Part shown: positions 9,146-19,632 of the stretch, one piece after another
Layout of the letters: the number at the start of each line of letters is the position of its first letter
Position numbering within the stretch: the stretch's first letter is position 1
From: Akkermansiaceae bacterium
GTDB lineage: Bacteria; Verrucomicrobiota; Verrucomicrobiia; Verrucomicrobiales; Akkermansiaceae
Assembly: GCA_903826205.1 (NCBI GenBank)
Contig: CAIKDP010000209.1
Location: 1 to 64,000, forward strand
Direction: 5' to 3'
DNA: 64,000 nt
Notes under the pieces: model-generated
Told to the model about the DNA's origin: nothing
Databases searched by the model: none
What the model saw: the letters and a program-made list of their open reading frames with translations, nothing else
Made by a program: the position numbers and the translations under genes

Positions 9146-11788
9146 TCATTTGACGTCAACACCGAAGGCAACCAGCTTCCAAGCCGAGCCTTCACAGATG
9201 AATTTTTGCTCAAAGTGAACTTGATTGGGTTTGGTAGGGTAATGTCCCCTGAGAACAAGGGTTCCTCTTTTGCCACGTATTGGCTCGCCTTCAAAGGTGG
9301 GTTCGCGCTGCTCCAACACCGTTAGGTCGATCTCTTTCTCGATAAACGGGGCGAATGCTTGCTTCAACTCCTCGCTGGTAACTTGATTTTGCCAGTACTG
9401 CGAGATTTCCCGGTGAAAATGTCCCATGTCTTTGCGGTTCACGCTGGTGGCGAAATTCTGCATGGATTGCTTGATGAGGGATGCTTGAGCGGTCTTTCCG
9501 GGCAAGGCACCAGGCGACTCGGAGACCGATTTCCCGTTAGCGAGAGCAATGGCTCGTTGATGCGTGATGATGACGGCAATGGCAGGCACGAGAGCGACGA
9601 GGACGGCAGTGATGACGAGCATTTTACGCTTAGAGCGGAACGCGCGCCCCATAGACACTTGAGGGATGGCGGGCGTGGCTGGCTTGTTGCGAGGAGGCAC
9701 CATTGTTGGTTGGTGTGACTTGTCCGCAGTGGTGTGGCGCGTGGAATTCTCGCGTCTAGGGCGGACATTTTCGCCGGCAGCGCTTTTGGCATCGGCAGCT
9801 TGCCGGGCTTGCGCATTGGTTTGCAGGTGTGCCTGTTCGGCCGCCACGCATTTCACGATTTTCTCTTCGGTTGTGGGATTTGTCGTGGCCGTGTGGTGCT
9901 TGATTTCGGCAACTTGTTCGCGGCGCGCCGCCGGGACGGTCTGTGATGCTTGCTTGGAGGGGGTGGATGGTTGGCTGACGTTGCTCCCGGCGAGGATCGA
10001 AATGGCCGATGGAGTAGGGGATGCCTTGCCGCTTTCGAGATCGGTGGCGGTGGGTGGTCCAACCAGGGGCGTGAGTTTGGCTAAAGGAAGCGATTCCAGA
10101 CGGGCAAGTTTTTGGACAAGGTGACAGGCAGGGGCTTGGGTATCCGTGGCACAGAGGGTGTTGGCGAGCAACGCGTTGCCGCCCTCCGAAAGTCCGCGCG
10201 CGGCCATGTAGCCGCTGGTGGTAAAGAAGGCGGAATACAAGACGTTCCTGCCGGTAAGCACGCGATAGATTAATGCGGCAAATTGGGCTAAAGGCACCAC
10301 ATCACGGTTCAATGGCGATAATGTGGAAGTGTCGGAGGACGCCCGATCAGCACTTGAGTGAAACAAAGGCAGGCTGCCTGCCGCATAAGGATCCAGGTCT
10401 GACCAAGCATGAAAGTGCTTCAGCTCGGAGCCTCCATCACGGGTCCGTAACAATATCTCGTCAGAGTTCACCTGAATGCCGAAGCTGGTCCACGCCTGGC
10501 TGGCGTCGAAACATCGCGCCAGATGGGCGAAAAATGGGAGCAGATCCGAAAAGCCGGCAGGCCCCAATTTTGTCAGAATGGTTCGGAGGCTGCAGCCCAC
10601 GGGCTTGGAAAGGACAAACACATCGTCGCCGGCGGAGATACACCAATCGCGGAATGCATAGGTTCCCATATTCAGCTTGCGACTGGCGGCGACACGCAGG
10701 CCAGAGAGTGTGTCCGGGGTCAGCGAGCAGTGTGCCACGACCGCCACCAGGGGTTGGCTGGTGAGGAGATGGGTGCACTGGTAAAGCTTGGCCTGCTTGA
10801 AAGCGCCAAGGAGGACGCCTAACGAATAGCAATTCTCCAATGCGGGAGGAGTGGGCAATGGCAATGGAGCTATACGACTTTCGTCTGGTCCGGAGATGTT
10901 CGGAGTAGCGCTTGATCCAAGCCGCTCCATCACCTCACCGGCGGTGGCGATGCGTTTACTGGCGTCTTTTTCAAGCAGCCCATCAAGCAGGTCTCGGGCC
11001 TCGGGATCGAGATCCGCAGGCAAGGAGGAGGCATAGGAAGCGGGTCCCAGACGATCGGCGACCATTGCGCCTGCCTTCATCCCGCTAAATGGGTTTTTAC
11101 CGAGCAGCAGCCACCAGAGCGAAATGCCGAGGGAAAACAGATCACTGCTCGGGTAGAGCGGCATTTCGCGAAGTTGCTCGGGACTGGCTGTGGCCAAATT
11201 GCCGCGGAATTTTCTCCGATTATCGTTGCGGAAGGTGATCGACGACTCGCTTTCGCAGGCAAAATCCTTGGCGAGGCCGAAATCGATGAGCTTGATTTGG
11301 CGCAAATCGCCTTCGCCGTGAAGCATGATGTTGCTTGGCTTGATATCGCGGTGAAGGAGGCCGCTGGCATGCGCGTAGGCCAACGCGGAGGCAAGTTGCA
11401 GGGAGATTTGGCGGACCTCGGGCCATGGCAGCGGCCCGTGGTGCCTGCACCAATGCTTGAGGGTGCCGCCATCGCAATACTCCATTGCATAGTAGAAAAC
11501 TCCGTTATCCAACCCGCAGTCATGGACCACCGCGATGCCCGGATGATGGAGGTTGCCGGCAGCGCGGGCCTCTTTCAAGAAGCGCTCGGTTTCCTCCTGA
11601 TCCTGCTTATTGCTATGATTGAGCAGGTCCTTGCGGATGAGTTTGAGCACATTGATGCGTCCCAACAGCATATGGCGGGCCTTGTAGGTGACCCCAAAAC
11701 AGCCCTGGCCGAGAATGCACGGAGAGCGGTCGGGGTTTTGCAAAACCTCGTATGAGCCGTATCTCAGTTTTTCCGGTGAAGTCATCAT
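9146..11788 (-). CDS. Serine/threonine protein kinase with C-terminal TM and extracytoplasmic domain
   Basis: ORF 880 aa; GQGCFGVTYKARHMLLGRINVLKLI, LLHRDIKPSNIMLHGEGDLRQIKLIDFGLAKDF, TASPEQLREMPLYPSSDLFSLGISLWWLL; TM MLVITAVLVALVPAIAVIIT. Confidence 0.92.
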   Translation of the reverse strand: MMTSPEKLRYGSYEVLQNPDRSPCILGQGCFGVTYKARHMLLGRINVLKLIRKDLLNHSNKQDQEETERFLKEARAAGNLHHPGIAVVHDCGLDNGVFYYAMEYCDGGTLKHWCRHHGPLPWPEVRQISLQLASALAYAHASGLLHRDIKPSNIMLHGEGDLRQIKLIDFGLAKDFACESESSITFRNDNRRKFRGNLATASPEQLREMPLYPSSDLFSLGISLWWLLLGKNPFSGMKAGAMVADRLGPASYASSLPADLDPEARDLLDGLLEKDASKRIATAGEVMERLGSSATPNISGPDESRIAPLPLPTPPALENCYSLGVLLGAFKQAKLYQCTHLLTSQPLVAVVAHCSLTPDTLSGLRVAASRKLNMGTYAFRDWCISAGDDVFVLSKPVGCSLRTILTKLGPAGFSDLLPFFAHLARCFDASQAWTSFGIQVNSDEILLRTRDGGSELKHFHAWSDLDPYAAGSLPLFHSSADRASSDTSTLSPLNRDVVPLAQFAALIYRVLTGRNVLYSAFFTTSGYMAARGLSEGGNALLANTLCATDTQAPACHLVQKLARLESLPLAKLTPLVGPPTATDLESGKASPTPSAISILAGSNVSQPSTPSKQASQTVPAARREQVAEIKHHTATTNPTTEEKIVKCVAAEQAHLQTNAQARQAADAKSAAGENVRPRRENSTRHTTADKSHQPTMVPPRNKPATPAIPQVSMGRAFRSKRKMLVITAVLVALVPAIAVIITHQRAIALANGKSVSESPGALPGKTAQASLIKQSMQNFATSVNRKDMGHFHREISQYWQNQVTSEELKQAFAPFIEKEIDLTVLEQREPTFEGEPIRGKRGTLVLRGHYPTKPNQVHFEQKFICEGSAWKLVAFGVDVK

Positions 11789-12163
11789 CTGTCTCTACTG
11801 CGCGGCTTTCGGGGCGACGGGGGGGGGAGGATCGCATCAAGCACCGCCACGCCCACCGTTAGTTTGCTACCACGTCGGTGGCAGTGGCGGTCGAGGGGCC
11901 GCCTCACCCTTGATCACGGATCCGTCGTTGAGTTTCAGGCTCGTTGGCTCCGCTTGGACAAGGCCACTCGCGATGAAAAACAAGAAAAGGAAACGGACGA
12001 GCTCGTTCATAACGCTGGCTCTATCAGACACAGCCCGATCAAGTCAAGGAAAAATCCACAGAGAAATGTGCCATGGGCACGTGAGGGAAGCAGGTGTTCG
12101 AGGACGGCTGTTCTAAAGGCATTGAGTGCTTGAATTCCCTGTCCGCCGTGTCCAGCATCCGCC

Positions 12164-12766
12164 ATGCTGCTGCTTCGCAATCTTTTCCTGGTGCTCGTGT
12201 GCCTTGTTCTGCCGTGCCGTGGCAACCCCGTGGCCAACAAAGATCCGGCCGTCTTGCTCCAGTCGTTGATCGATCCGGCCAAGCTGGCGACCCTGGGTGT
12301 GCGCGGAGCCAATTCGCGGGTGCAAAAAGCCACGGTGATTCTCTGGCAGGCGAAGAGCGAGGGTAAGGACCCGGCAAAAGTGGCGGACAAGGCCGTCGCG
12401 CTCATCGGTTGGGCGGGGCAGGCGAGAGGCCTGCTCACGGCCGCCGCCATGCTGCGCAACGTCACGATCATCGAGCGGCTTGGCTGCACGACGCCCGAGG
12501 ATTGTGAGAAAATGAGCCGCGGACGCGCCCCCACCGTGCGCAAGGGGCCGTATGCCGGCGACATTGTCTCAGTGGACCACATCGTTCCACGGGCGGTCGC
12601 TCCTGAGTTGGACAACGTGATAGCTAATCTGGAACTCATGCCACTCAAGCTGAACGAAGGAAAGAAAGATAGCATCGGTGAGCGGCAAATATCGATGGCC
12701 AAGGCATTCCAAGCCGCCGGGTTGTTGTCAGATGCAGGTTTGAAGCGTGTGATAGGAGAAAGGTAG
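12164..12766 (+). CDS. Predicted secreted HNH-type endonuclease-like protein
   Basis: ORF 200 aa; signal-peptide-like N-terminus MLLLRNLFLVLVCLVLPCRG; VDHIVPRAVAPELDNVIANLELMPLKLNEGKKDS resembles HNH motif. Confidence 0.6.
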   Translation: MLLLRNLFLVLVCLVLPCRGNPVANKDPAVLLQSLIDPAKLATLGVRGANSRVQKATVILWQAKSEGKDPAKVADKAVALIGWAGQARGLLTAAAMLRNVTIIERLGCTTPEDCEKMSRGRAPTVRKGPYAGDIVSVDHIVPRAVAPELDNVIANLELMPLKLNEGKKDSIGERQISMAKAFQAAGLLSDAGLKRVIGER

Positions 12767-12830
12767 GCGGGGGATCGCCGAATGACAAGGCTAACGAGCT
12801 AACGCGAAATTCCGCCTTGCTTGTCGCGCT

Positions 12831-13763
12831 GTGATGCATTGGACTCATCCATTCTCAAGCACGCCCATGATTCCTAATGGATTATCTCGCATCCTGCCGC
12901 TCCTTGCGGCCATTCCGATGATTGTTGGCTCGGTACTAGCAGGGGAATTGACACTTTTGAAGACCTGCAAGCTGATGCCGACGGAGTGGGCGGATGGAGA
13001 CAGTTTCCTGATCCAGACGGCGGACGGCGCCAGCCACACCATCCGCCTTTACGGCGCCGACTGCATCGAATGGCACGTGACCGATGAAACTGATGCGCGG
13101 CGGCTTCGGGCGCAGCGGCGATATTTCGGAATTTCAGAGTTTGGAGGGTCACCCCAAGCATCGATTGATGCCGCCAAGGGACTGGGTAAGGCAGCAGCAG
13201 AGGAGGTTGTTGCGGTGCTCGCCAAGCCCTTCACGGTGCATACCGCGTTTACCGATGCCCGCGGCGACGGGAAACACAAGCGGATCTACGGGTTTGTGAC
13301 CACTGCCGATGGCGAAGACCTTGCCGAACGACTGGTTCGGTTGGGTCTGGCGCGGGCCTTCGGGGTCTATCGGGAAACCCCAACAAAAATGTCAGCTGGT
13401 GATTACCGAGCTTTCCTCCAAGACGTCGAACTTCAGGCTGCCAAACGAGGGATGGGTGTCTGGGCGAAAACCAATTGGGATCGACTGCCCAGTGAGCGGC
13501 AGGCGGAGCGGGAGGAAGATGCCGACTTGAATCTGGCGACAGCCCGCCCCAAACGTGCTTCTGGAACCAGGATCAATCCCAACACCGCCTCTCGTGACGA
13601 GCTTATGAAGCTGCCAGGGGTCGGCGAGGCGACTGTCAATCGGATCATTGAAGCTCGACCATTCAAGAAGTCTCAGGACCTGCTGAACGTCGAGGGAATA
13701 GGTCCCAAGACCCTCCTACGACTCACTCCATTCCTGCAAATTCCACAGGGAGATGGCCCATGA
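12831..13763 (+). CDS. Exported thermonuclease (SNase-like) fused to C-terminal helix-hairpin-helix (ComEA-like) domain
   Basis: ORF 310 aa; ADGDSFLIQTADGASHTIRLYGADCIEW (SNase); INPNTASRDELMKLPGVGEATVNRIIEARPFKKSQDLLNVEGIGPKTLLRL (HhH); hydrophobic N-terminus. Confidence 0.85.
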   Translation: MMHWTHPFSSTPMIPNGLSRILPLLAAIPMIVGSVLAGELTLLKTCKLMPTEWADGDSFLIQTADGASHTIRLYGADCIEWHVTDETDARRLRAQRRYFGISEFGGSPQASIDAAKGLGKAAAEEVVAVLAKPFTVHTAFTDARGDGKHKRIYGFVTTADGEDLAERLVRLGLARAFGVYRETPTKMSAGDYRAFLQDVELQAAKRGMGVWAKTNWDRLPSERQAEREEDADLNLATARPKRASGTRINPNTASRDELMKLPGVGEATVNRIIEARPFKKSQDLLNVEGIGPKTLLRLTPFLQIPQGDGP

Positions 13764-13882
13764 GCGAATCCGCCCACAAAATCACTCCGAAGTTCTGGCT
13801 GGCGGAAGCTGTGATCGTGATTCTGGCAGTTGTCGCGCTTTACCAACCCGATTTTAAGGGCAGCGTCTTGGAGCTGAGGTGA
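13760..13882 (+). CDS. Possible 40-aa single-pass membrane microprotein
   Basis: Read directly: MSESAHKITPKFWLAEAVIVILAVVALYQPDFKGSVLELR*; ATG overlaps the upstream TGA (ATGA) of the nuclease gene. Confidence 0.4.
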   Translation: MSESAHKITPKFWLAEAVIVILAVVALYQPDFKGSVLELR

Positions 13883-14843
13883 ACTCTCCCGCTGCGCCAG
13901 CAGCTATGGCAAGTTCTCGACTTGGATATCGGGAGGTGGTGGAACCATCTTGAGCTATGGCGAACCAGTACTGGCTTTCCTTCTTTGTATCAAGCCCATA
14001 TCCGATCCTTCCCCATGTTTGAAGACGCTCAGTTGGTTGCGCGGATTTTCTTTCTACTGGATTAAGGTCTGGAGACGAGTGCCCGATTCCTACCGCTGCC
14101 TGTGGTATCGCCTTTGACACCACCTTTGGCACCGCCTGTGGGGTTTCAGGATTCACTGTCTTCACTGTTATCGGTTTGGCTTTCGACTTGTCGATTTCCA
14201 CCCTCAGTTTGTCGATTTCCGCTTTCAGTCGGTCCTGCTCGGATTGTGCATTCTTTTCAAGCTCATCAACTTTCGATTGATTGGCCGCTAATTCCCGTCC
14301 ATGAGCGGCATTTTGTTCTTCCTGTTTTCCTTGAATTCCCTTAATTTCTTCTTCTTTCAGTTTGATATCGGCATTCAGCTTTTTAAGTTCCCCCGCCTGC
14401 CTCGCCTGCTCGGACCGCGATGCGGTTTCTAAAGCCTGTAGTTTTCCCTTCGATTCTGTTTGCAAGTCACTCACTTCCTTAGCGTTAGCCTTTTCCATGG
14501 CCTCCACTTTGGCGCGAATCAATTCGACAATTGGCCCGTTCCCGGACTGCAAATCGGATTCTGATGGAATCGGGTATCGGCTGTAAAAGGCATATGCTGC
14601 TCCACCCATGGATACTGCGGCTAAGGCAGCCAAACCATATACCAAAGGGCCAGTCCGGGGCTTCCCAGCACTTATGTCCTTTGGCGGAATCACCCTCTCC
14701 GGGGGAGAAACCGCCCCTCCTCCCTGAGTTCTTTGCGGGGGCCTAACGGGCACAGAGCCGGTGGGCAGTTCTCCATCGTTTCCGGATTCTGAGACTACAC
14801 TTGTCTTCAAAGGCATTTGAGCGTCAATATTTTCTTCAGACAT
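13854..14843 (-). CDS. Coiled-coil membrane protein
   Basis: ORF 329 aa; TM LVYGLAALAAVSMGGAAYAFY, then long K/E-rich coiled coil; last gene of the minus-strand operon. Confidence 0.65.
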   Translation of the reverse strand: MSEENIDAQMPLKTSVVSESGNDGELPTGSVPVRPPQRTQGGGAVSPPERVIPPKDISAGKPRTGPLVYGLAALAAVSMGGAAYAFYSRYPIPSESDLQSGNGPIVELIRAKVEAMEKANAKEVSDLQTESKGKLQALETASRSEQARQAGELKKLNADIKLKEEEIKGIQGKQEEQNAAHGRELAANQSKVDELEKNAQSEQDRLKAEIDKLRVEIDKSKAKPITVKTVNPETPQAVPKVVSKAIPQAAVGIGHSSPDLNPVERKSAQPTERLQTWGRIGYGLDTKKESQYWFAIAQDGSTTSRYPSRELAIAAGAAGEFTSAPRRCP

Positions 14844-14917
14844 GCTTTGATTTAGAAATCCTTGACGTCAGCGTCAAGAAAAATACCAGTTAATTGGCAG
14901 GAAGATACGAGGAGCGA

Positions 14918-16717
14918 CTACTCGCACCTAGCGACAACGGCCGGATCCTTAATACGTAGTTTCATGGACGAGATCACGGCTGCAAACAGCGCGCAGGCCG
15001 ATGCCGAAAGAAGGGCAATGAGCCACTGGCTAAAGCCCAATTTGCACACAACCTCGCCATTTGCCAGGCCATTCCCCAGTGCGCTCTCAAGCAATTCCGA
15101 GCCACAGAGATAAAGTACAAAGGACACCAAAGCCCCACAAATGACGAGCAATAGCCCCTGAATAATTGTAGCAGCCAATACGTAAATTGTTGGAATTCCA
15201 AGAATTTGAAGCACGGCGAACTGCCTTTTCGAGCGCTCAATGCTAAGATAGAGACTTGTGAACAAGGCGCCGAATCCGCCAATTAGGCCGGCGAAGGCAA
15301 TGAAAAGAAATAGTTTCCCGAGTGACCGGTCAAGGGATAGGACTTGTGCAATACGATCTTCTTGGGTTGATAGTTCAACTCCATCCTGGGCACAGCGGAT
15401 ACGAAGTGGTTTGACATCTTCGAGGTTCTTGGCGTAAAGGCGTAGCCCGAGGTATTCCGTTCGCAGTGGCCTGAGGTCGTTTCTAGAGCCAAGAAACTCC
15501 ACTGGCCTTCTCCGGGCAATACCTAGAACGCCAGACTCCAGGGGGCCCAACACAATTGTGCCTGAATCATTGGGCGCATCAGGAAGCATCAGCTCCAAAC
15601 GAGAATCAAGTCCATCGTGACCGTCCACTCGAAACCTATAATTGCCAGCGTCAGGGTTTGGTTTGCCTGCGCTTGAAAAAAGTTCCGAAACTTCATCCGG
15701 CCTTAACCAAGTTTCGTCAGACGATTTGAGCCAAACATTCTTTATCTCCCGTCCTTGACCTTGTTCCAACGATGCCTTCACCTGATCGACGTGTAGGTTC
15801 ACTAACAGTTCCTTAAAGGGCAATTCTCGAAGGAACAGGTTCACCGCATCTTTTCCAAACCCATCTATCTCAGGCTTAAATTCCAGAAACCCAATTGAAT
15901 CAGCCCCGACTTGATTGGCTGGTTCCACGAGTTTCATGCGTTGGGTAAAATCACGAATCGATTTGCAAAACTCTTCCCACCGTGCCGGATCAATGGGTTT
16001 AATCCGCACTGAATCATATTGTTCGAGCGAAGAGGAGCCTCCCTGCTTCCAACCAAATATTCCGACTTTCCTTCCATCCTTATAATTTTCAATACGTTCG
16101 ATCACAGGGAGGGGTAGAAACACCACATTGGAATTAGAAACCGAAGCAGGGGCCACTTTCCGGATAACAGCCTTAAAGGAAGCTGTTGCAACACTTCCGT
16201 TTTCAGTGCGCGTTTGTTCGAGTATGATTTCGCTCCCTTCACCTATGGAGAGATTCTCGGCCACGCTTGAGGTGATCATGCATTGAACGGGGAGACAAGA
16301 TGCGAGATAGCCGTCTATGTTCCACTCGCCCAGAGGATCACCTTGCGCTGTGGGTAGATAAGCTACTTCGAGCTTGGTATTGCGCTTTTCTACGCCAGAG
16401 GCATTTCCATATAGGCTGATTTGCCTGACGCAGGGAACGATAAACCCTACCTGAGAATTTGAGCGCATTTTCTCAAACCACTGCACTGAAATGGTCCTTC
16501 CCTCTATCAGTGACAATTCACGGATTCTAGGGTCTTTCAGCAAACGATTTCTAAGCGCATCGACCACGCCAGTCTTGGCCCCCCACAGTAGCATTGTTGG
16601 GGTGAGAACAGAACATACAGCAAGAGCGACTCCACAGCCAAATAGCCATTCACTGCGCAATTCAGATAGCGCATAGCGAAGCGGCCAAAAAAGTTTACCT
16701 AACATTCGATTTAGCAA
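14918..16717 (-). CDS. ABC transporter permease (FtsX/MacB-like)
   Basis: ORF 599 aa; N-terminal TM then a large extracytoplasmic domain, then three C-terminal TMs (LGKLFLFIAFAGLIGGFGALFTSLYLSIERSKRQFAVLQILGIP); next to ABC ATPase. Confidence 0.75.
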   Translation of the reverse strand: MLNRMLGKLFWPLRYALSELRSEWLFGCGVALAVCSVLTPTMLLWGAKTGVVDALRNRLLKDPRIRELSLIEGRTISVQWFEKMRSNSQVGFIVPCVRQISLYGNASGVEKRNTKLEVAYLPTAQGDPLGEWNIDGYLASCLPVQCMITSSVAENLSIGEGSEIILEQTRTENGSVATASFKAVIRKVAPASVSNSNVVFLPLPVIERIENYKDGRKVGIFGWKQGGSSSLEQYDSVRIKPIDPARWEEFCKSIRDFTQRMKLVEPANQVGADSIGFLEFKPEIDGFGKDAVNLFLRELPFKELLVNLHVDQVKASLEQGQGREIKNVWLKSSDETWLRPDEVSELFSSAGKPNPDAGNYRFRVDGHDGLDSRLELMLPDAPNDSGTIVLGPLESGVLGIARRRPVEFLGSRNDLRPLRTEYLGLRLYAKNLEDVKPLRIRCAQDGVELSTQEDRIAQVLSLDRSLGKLFLFIAFAGLIGGFGALFTSLYLSIERSKRQFAVLQILGIPTIYVLAATIIQGLLLVICGALVSFVLYLCGSELLESALGNGLANGEVVCKLGFSQWLIALLSASACALFAAVISSMKLRIKDPAVVARCE

Positions 16718-16741
16718 ATGGTCATCCTGTAAGCACCGGGG

Positions 16742-17407
16742 TCAGCAAACATTCCAAATACGATCCGCAAATTTTGAGGCGATTTCCTGATTGTGAGTCA
16801 CCATTACCACGGATGAACCTAATTCCCTTGAAGCATCCCGCAGCGCGCCGCATACATCCATTGACAATTTGTAGTCAACCGCAGCCGTTGGCTCGTCCGC
16901 CAATACAACCGACGGGCTATGAACCAACGACCGCGCGATAGCAACACGCTGCCTTTGTCCACCAGATAGGTCTCGCGGCTTTCTGTCGAGAAGCGATCCA
17001 ATATCTAGAATGTCAATCAGGGAACAGAATCTAGTCCTGTCCAGCCGCCGGTTTGAAAATCGCACTGAAAGCATAATGTTTTCTCTAACCGACATACTCT
17101 GGATCAATCCTCCAGACTGGAGAATGTATCCAAAATGACACCTGCGGATTTTCATCAATTCCGAGGTGCCAAGTCGGTGCACTTGCCGGATCGTCATGCG
17201 ATCTTCAATCTGGAGCTCAAACACCTCAGCTGAAACAGGTCGAAAAACGAGCCCCAGCATATCGAGCAGCGTACTCTTCCCACAGCCGCTTGGTCCGAGT
17301 AGACAAAGAAATTCTCCCTTTTTAAGCGTGAGATCGGAGACGTTCATTGAAAAACCATCCTCCGCGGTCCCTCTCCTAAGCAGAGCGTTTTTGATGTTGA
17401 ATACCAT
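16742..17407 (-). CDS. ABC transporter ATP-binding protein (LolD/MacB-type)
   Basis: ORF 221 aa; Walker A LLGPSGCGKSTLLDMLG, signature LSGGQRQRVAIARSL, Walker B VVLADEPTAAVD. Confidence 0.95.
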   Translation of the reverse strand: MVFNIKNALLRRGTAEDGFSMNVSDLTLKKGEFLCLLGPSGCGKSTLLDMLGLVFRPVSAEVFELQIEDRMTIRQVHRLGTSELMKIRRCHFGYILQSGGLIQSMSVRENIMLSVRFSNRRLDRTRFCSLIDILDIGSLLDRKPRDLSGGQRQRVAIARSLVHSPSVVLADEPTAAVDYKLSMDVCGALRDASRELGSSVVMVTHNQEIASKFADRIWNVC

Positions 17408-17426
17408 CGGTTAACCCAGAGGGGGC

Positions 17427-19598
17427 TTAGAGCAATTGGCCTAACGGGATTGCCGTGACGTAGTCTCCCGCTTCTGCATCCTTATTCAGCGGTTTCCACA
17501 TGGAAGGATCTTCGTTTATTGCCCGGTAGTATGCTAGTTTCGCCTCCAGAGACTTGATAAACTCACCCTGTTGTTCTGCAGTCCTGGAACCCCACCAGTC
17601 AGCGGATTTCTCCATTAGATCACTTTTGTATGGCAGCCCCTTGATGAATTTTGGGAGTCTGTCCACGAGTGTTTTCGAACGTCCTCCGCTCGCCGATTCT
17701 GCGACAGCTCCCATCACCTGTGTAAAAAAGTCCCCCCCAAGGATCACATTTTTCTTGGCCTCTGCAAGGATCGAGCTCGCCACGGATTGTAGGCTGCTCA
17801 ACTCGTTCTTCGTAATCAGCAACTTTGGTTCAAGGGAGGGAATCGCCGGATTGAGAAGATCCCTGTCAACAACCCACGCAGTGATGTCACGAGGGGCAAC
17901 GACCTGCCCTTGTTTGTTGACGGTTTCGGATACCACTTCCACTTTGGCGGCAGCAAGCAATCCCCGAGCGATGTCCCGAGCCGGGTCGTCCGACGGCTCG
18001 CTTTCAGAAGAATTCTTAGGTGGCGGTTGCAGAGCCAACTCCTCTGTCAAGACATCGAGGATCCTTTTGAAAGGAGTTGTATCCTCAGAAGAAATACTTA
18101 GGAGTGCGGGAGGTCTGTTGCCGTTCTTAGCAAGAACCGTGAACTGTTCCTCGGCACGCGTGTTGAATTTTTTGTGGGCAGGGGTGTTGCCTGGAACCTT
18201 GATAACAATGGAGACGATCTTGACATTCGCATCCGTAGCCAACTGACGGACCTGGGGAGCGTCCAGATTGGAGGCGGCGCCTTCCTTAATGGAGGTATGG
18301 CCCGGAGCGTCGCCGATGAGGACCAGAATGCGGGAACTGGCACGCCACTTGGTCCGCTTGATCGCATCGGTTACACCGGCAAAGACGTCTTCTGGCCACG
18401 AATCATTGGTGAGGGCATTCACCTTGATGCTGGCAAGCTGGTCCGAAAACCCCTTGGGGGACAATAATGACGGCGTGAAGTTTCGCGTCCGATATTGAAT
18501 GTTGCTGAGCCCTGGGTCATCTTGATATCCCCAGAATCCAAGCTTCATACGTCCGGCCACCGTTGGATTTTTATCAATTTTCTGGGCGAGATCCCTAATG
18601 GCTGCAAGGGCACCGTTAACCCATGGTTGCATGCTGCCGGTCATGTCCATCACAAACACCAAGTCAATATCGACGCCCTCCAAGGCGGCAACACCGCTAC
18701 GCTTCTGAGCGGTTTGCTGAACATAGACCTTATCCTGGAGCGTTGTTGCGCCTCGATCTAGACCCGCAGCGGTCACCTTTAGAAGTCGGGCGGGATGACC
18801 TGCAATCTCAGTCTCCTTTGATTCGAGCACTGGCATGATGCGGAGATCCTTGATCTTATAGGGAGGTTCAATGGACAGTACCGGATAGTCGCTCTGAAAA
18901 ACAGATCCGGTTGCGCCCTTGTCTTCGATTTCCTTGTAAGAATTCCCGGCATCAGATGCCAAGCTTTCACTATCCAGTAAATTTTGAAGTCCAGATGCAT
19001 CTCTGAAAAACAGAACCGGCTTGCGGTTGTCAGGGGGGGTGTATTCAACCACCATCGAATGCGGCCAATCCACAGCATCCTCATCAGCAATCCAGCCGAG
19101 CGAGGACTTCAGGTCCTTGCCGACCCGAAGCCAACCTTCCTTCTTTTCGAAAACAAAGAGTCTCTCAAAGTTCTGTGGTTTTTGCGGCAGTTTCTGCTCC
19201 TTGGAGGCAGTCGCATAGAGTGCTGACTTGGGACGAGTTAAAATCTGGCTCACCAGACCCGTCCGTTCATCGGTCAGGGGCCCTATCGGCTTCTGTGGCG
19301 GGGTCTTGGCCGTCGTCTCCGGCCTAGGCGTTGTCTCCGGCCTAGGCGTAGGCTTCGCAGGCGGGGTGAGCATTTTCACGAGGATTAAGAGCGTTAGCAA
19401 CGCTGCCCCACCCAACAGTATGGGCTTGAGCATCCCCCTTATAGCACTAGGCGGCTTGGCCTGCAAACCGACATCAGAGCCACATTCGGGACATGCAAAA
19501 GTCCGCCCCTCTGCTATAAGTATTTGATCCTTAGCATCCGCCTTTGCGCATGCACCGTAGTTCTGGCACCTCCATTGAGTCATAATTTCTGCAGCCAT
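17427..19598 (-). CDS. Zinc-ribbon / TM / von Willebrand factor A domain protein
   Basis: ORF track gives 17427..19676; preferred start at MAAEIMTQWRCQ (19598) avoids overlap with the upstream gene. CQNYGACAK...CPECGS zinc ribbon; VDIDLVFVMDMTGSMQPWV (MIDAS) and VLIGDAPGH. Confidence 0.82.
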   Translation of the reverse strand: MAAEIMTQWRCQNYGACAKADAKDQILIAEGRTFACPECGSDVGLQAKPPSAIRGMLKPILLGGAALLTLLILVKMLTPPAKPTPRPETTPRPETTAKTPPQKPIGPLTDERTGLVSQILTRPKSALYATASKEQKLPQKPQNFERLFVFEKKEGWLRVGKDLKSSLGWIADEDAVDWPHSMVVEYTPPDNRKPVLFFRDASGLQNLLDSESLASDAGNSYKEIEDKGATGSVFQSDYPVLSIEPPYKIKDLRIMPVLESKETEIAGHPARLLKVTAAGLDRGATTLQDKVYVQQTAQKRSGVAALEGVDIDLVFVMDMTGSMQPWVNGALAAIRDLAQKIDKNPTVAGRMKLGFWGYQDDPGLSNIQYRTRNFTPSLLSPKGFSDQLASIKVNALTNDSWPEDVFAGVTDAIKRTKWRASSRILVLIGDAPGHTSIKEGAASNLDAPQVRQLATDANVKIVSIVIKVPGNTPAHKKFNTRAEEQFTVLAKNGNRPPALLSISSEDTTPFKRILDVLTEELALQPPPKNSSESEPSDDPARDIARGLLAAAKVEVVSETVNKQGQVVAPRDITAWVVDRDLLNPAIPSLEPKLLITKNELSSLQSVASSILAEAKKNVILGGDFFTQVMGAVAESASGGRSKTLVDRLPKFIKGLPYKSDLMEKSADWWGSRTAEQQGEFIKSLEAKLAYYRAINEDPSMWKPLNKDAEAGDYVTAIPLGQLL

Positions 19599-19632
19599 AG
19601 GACTTCCTTTCAAATGTCTGATTCTCTCAAGA

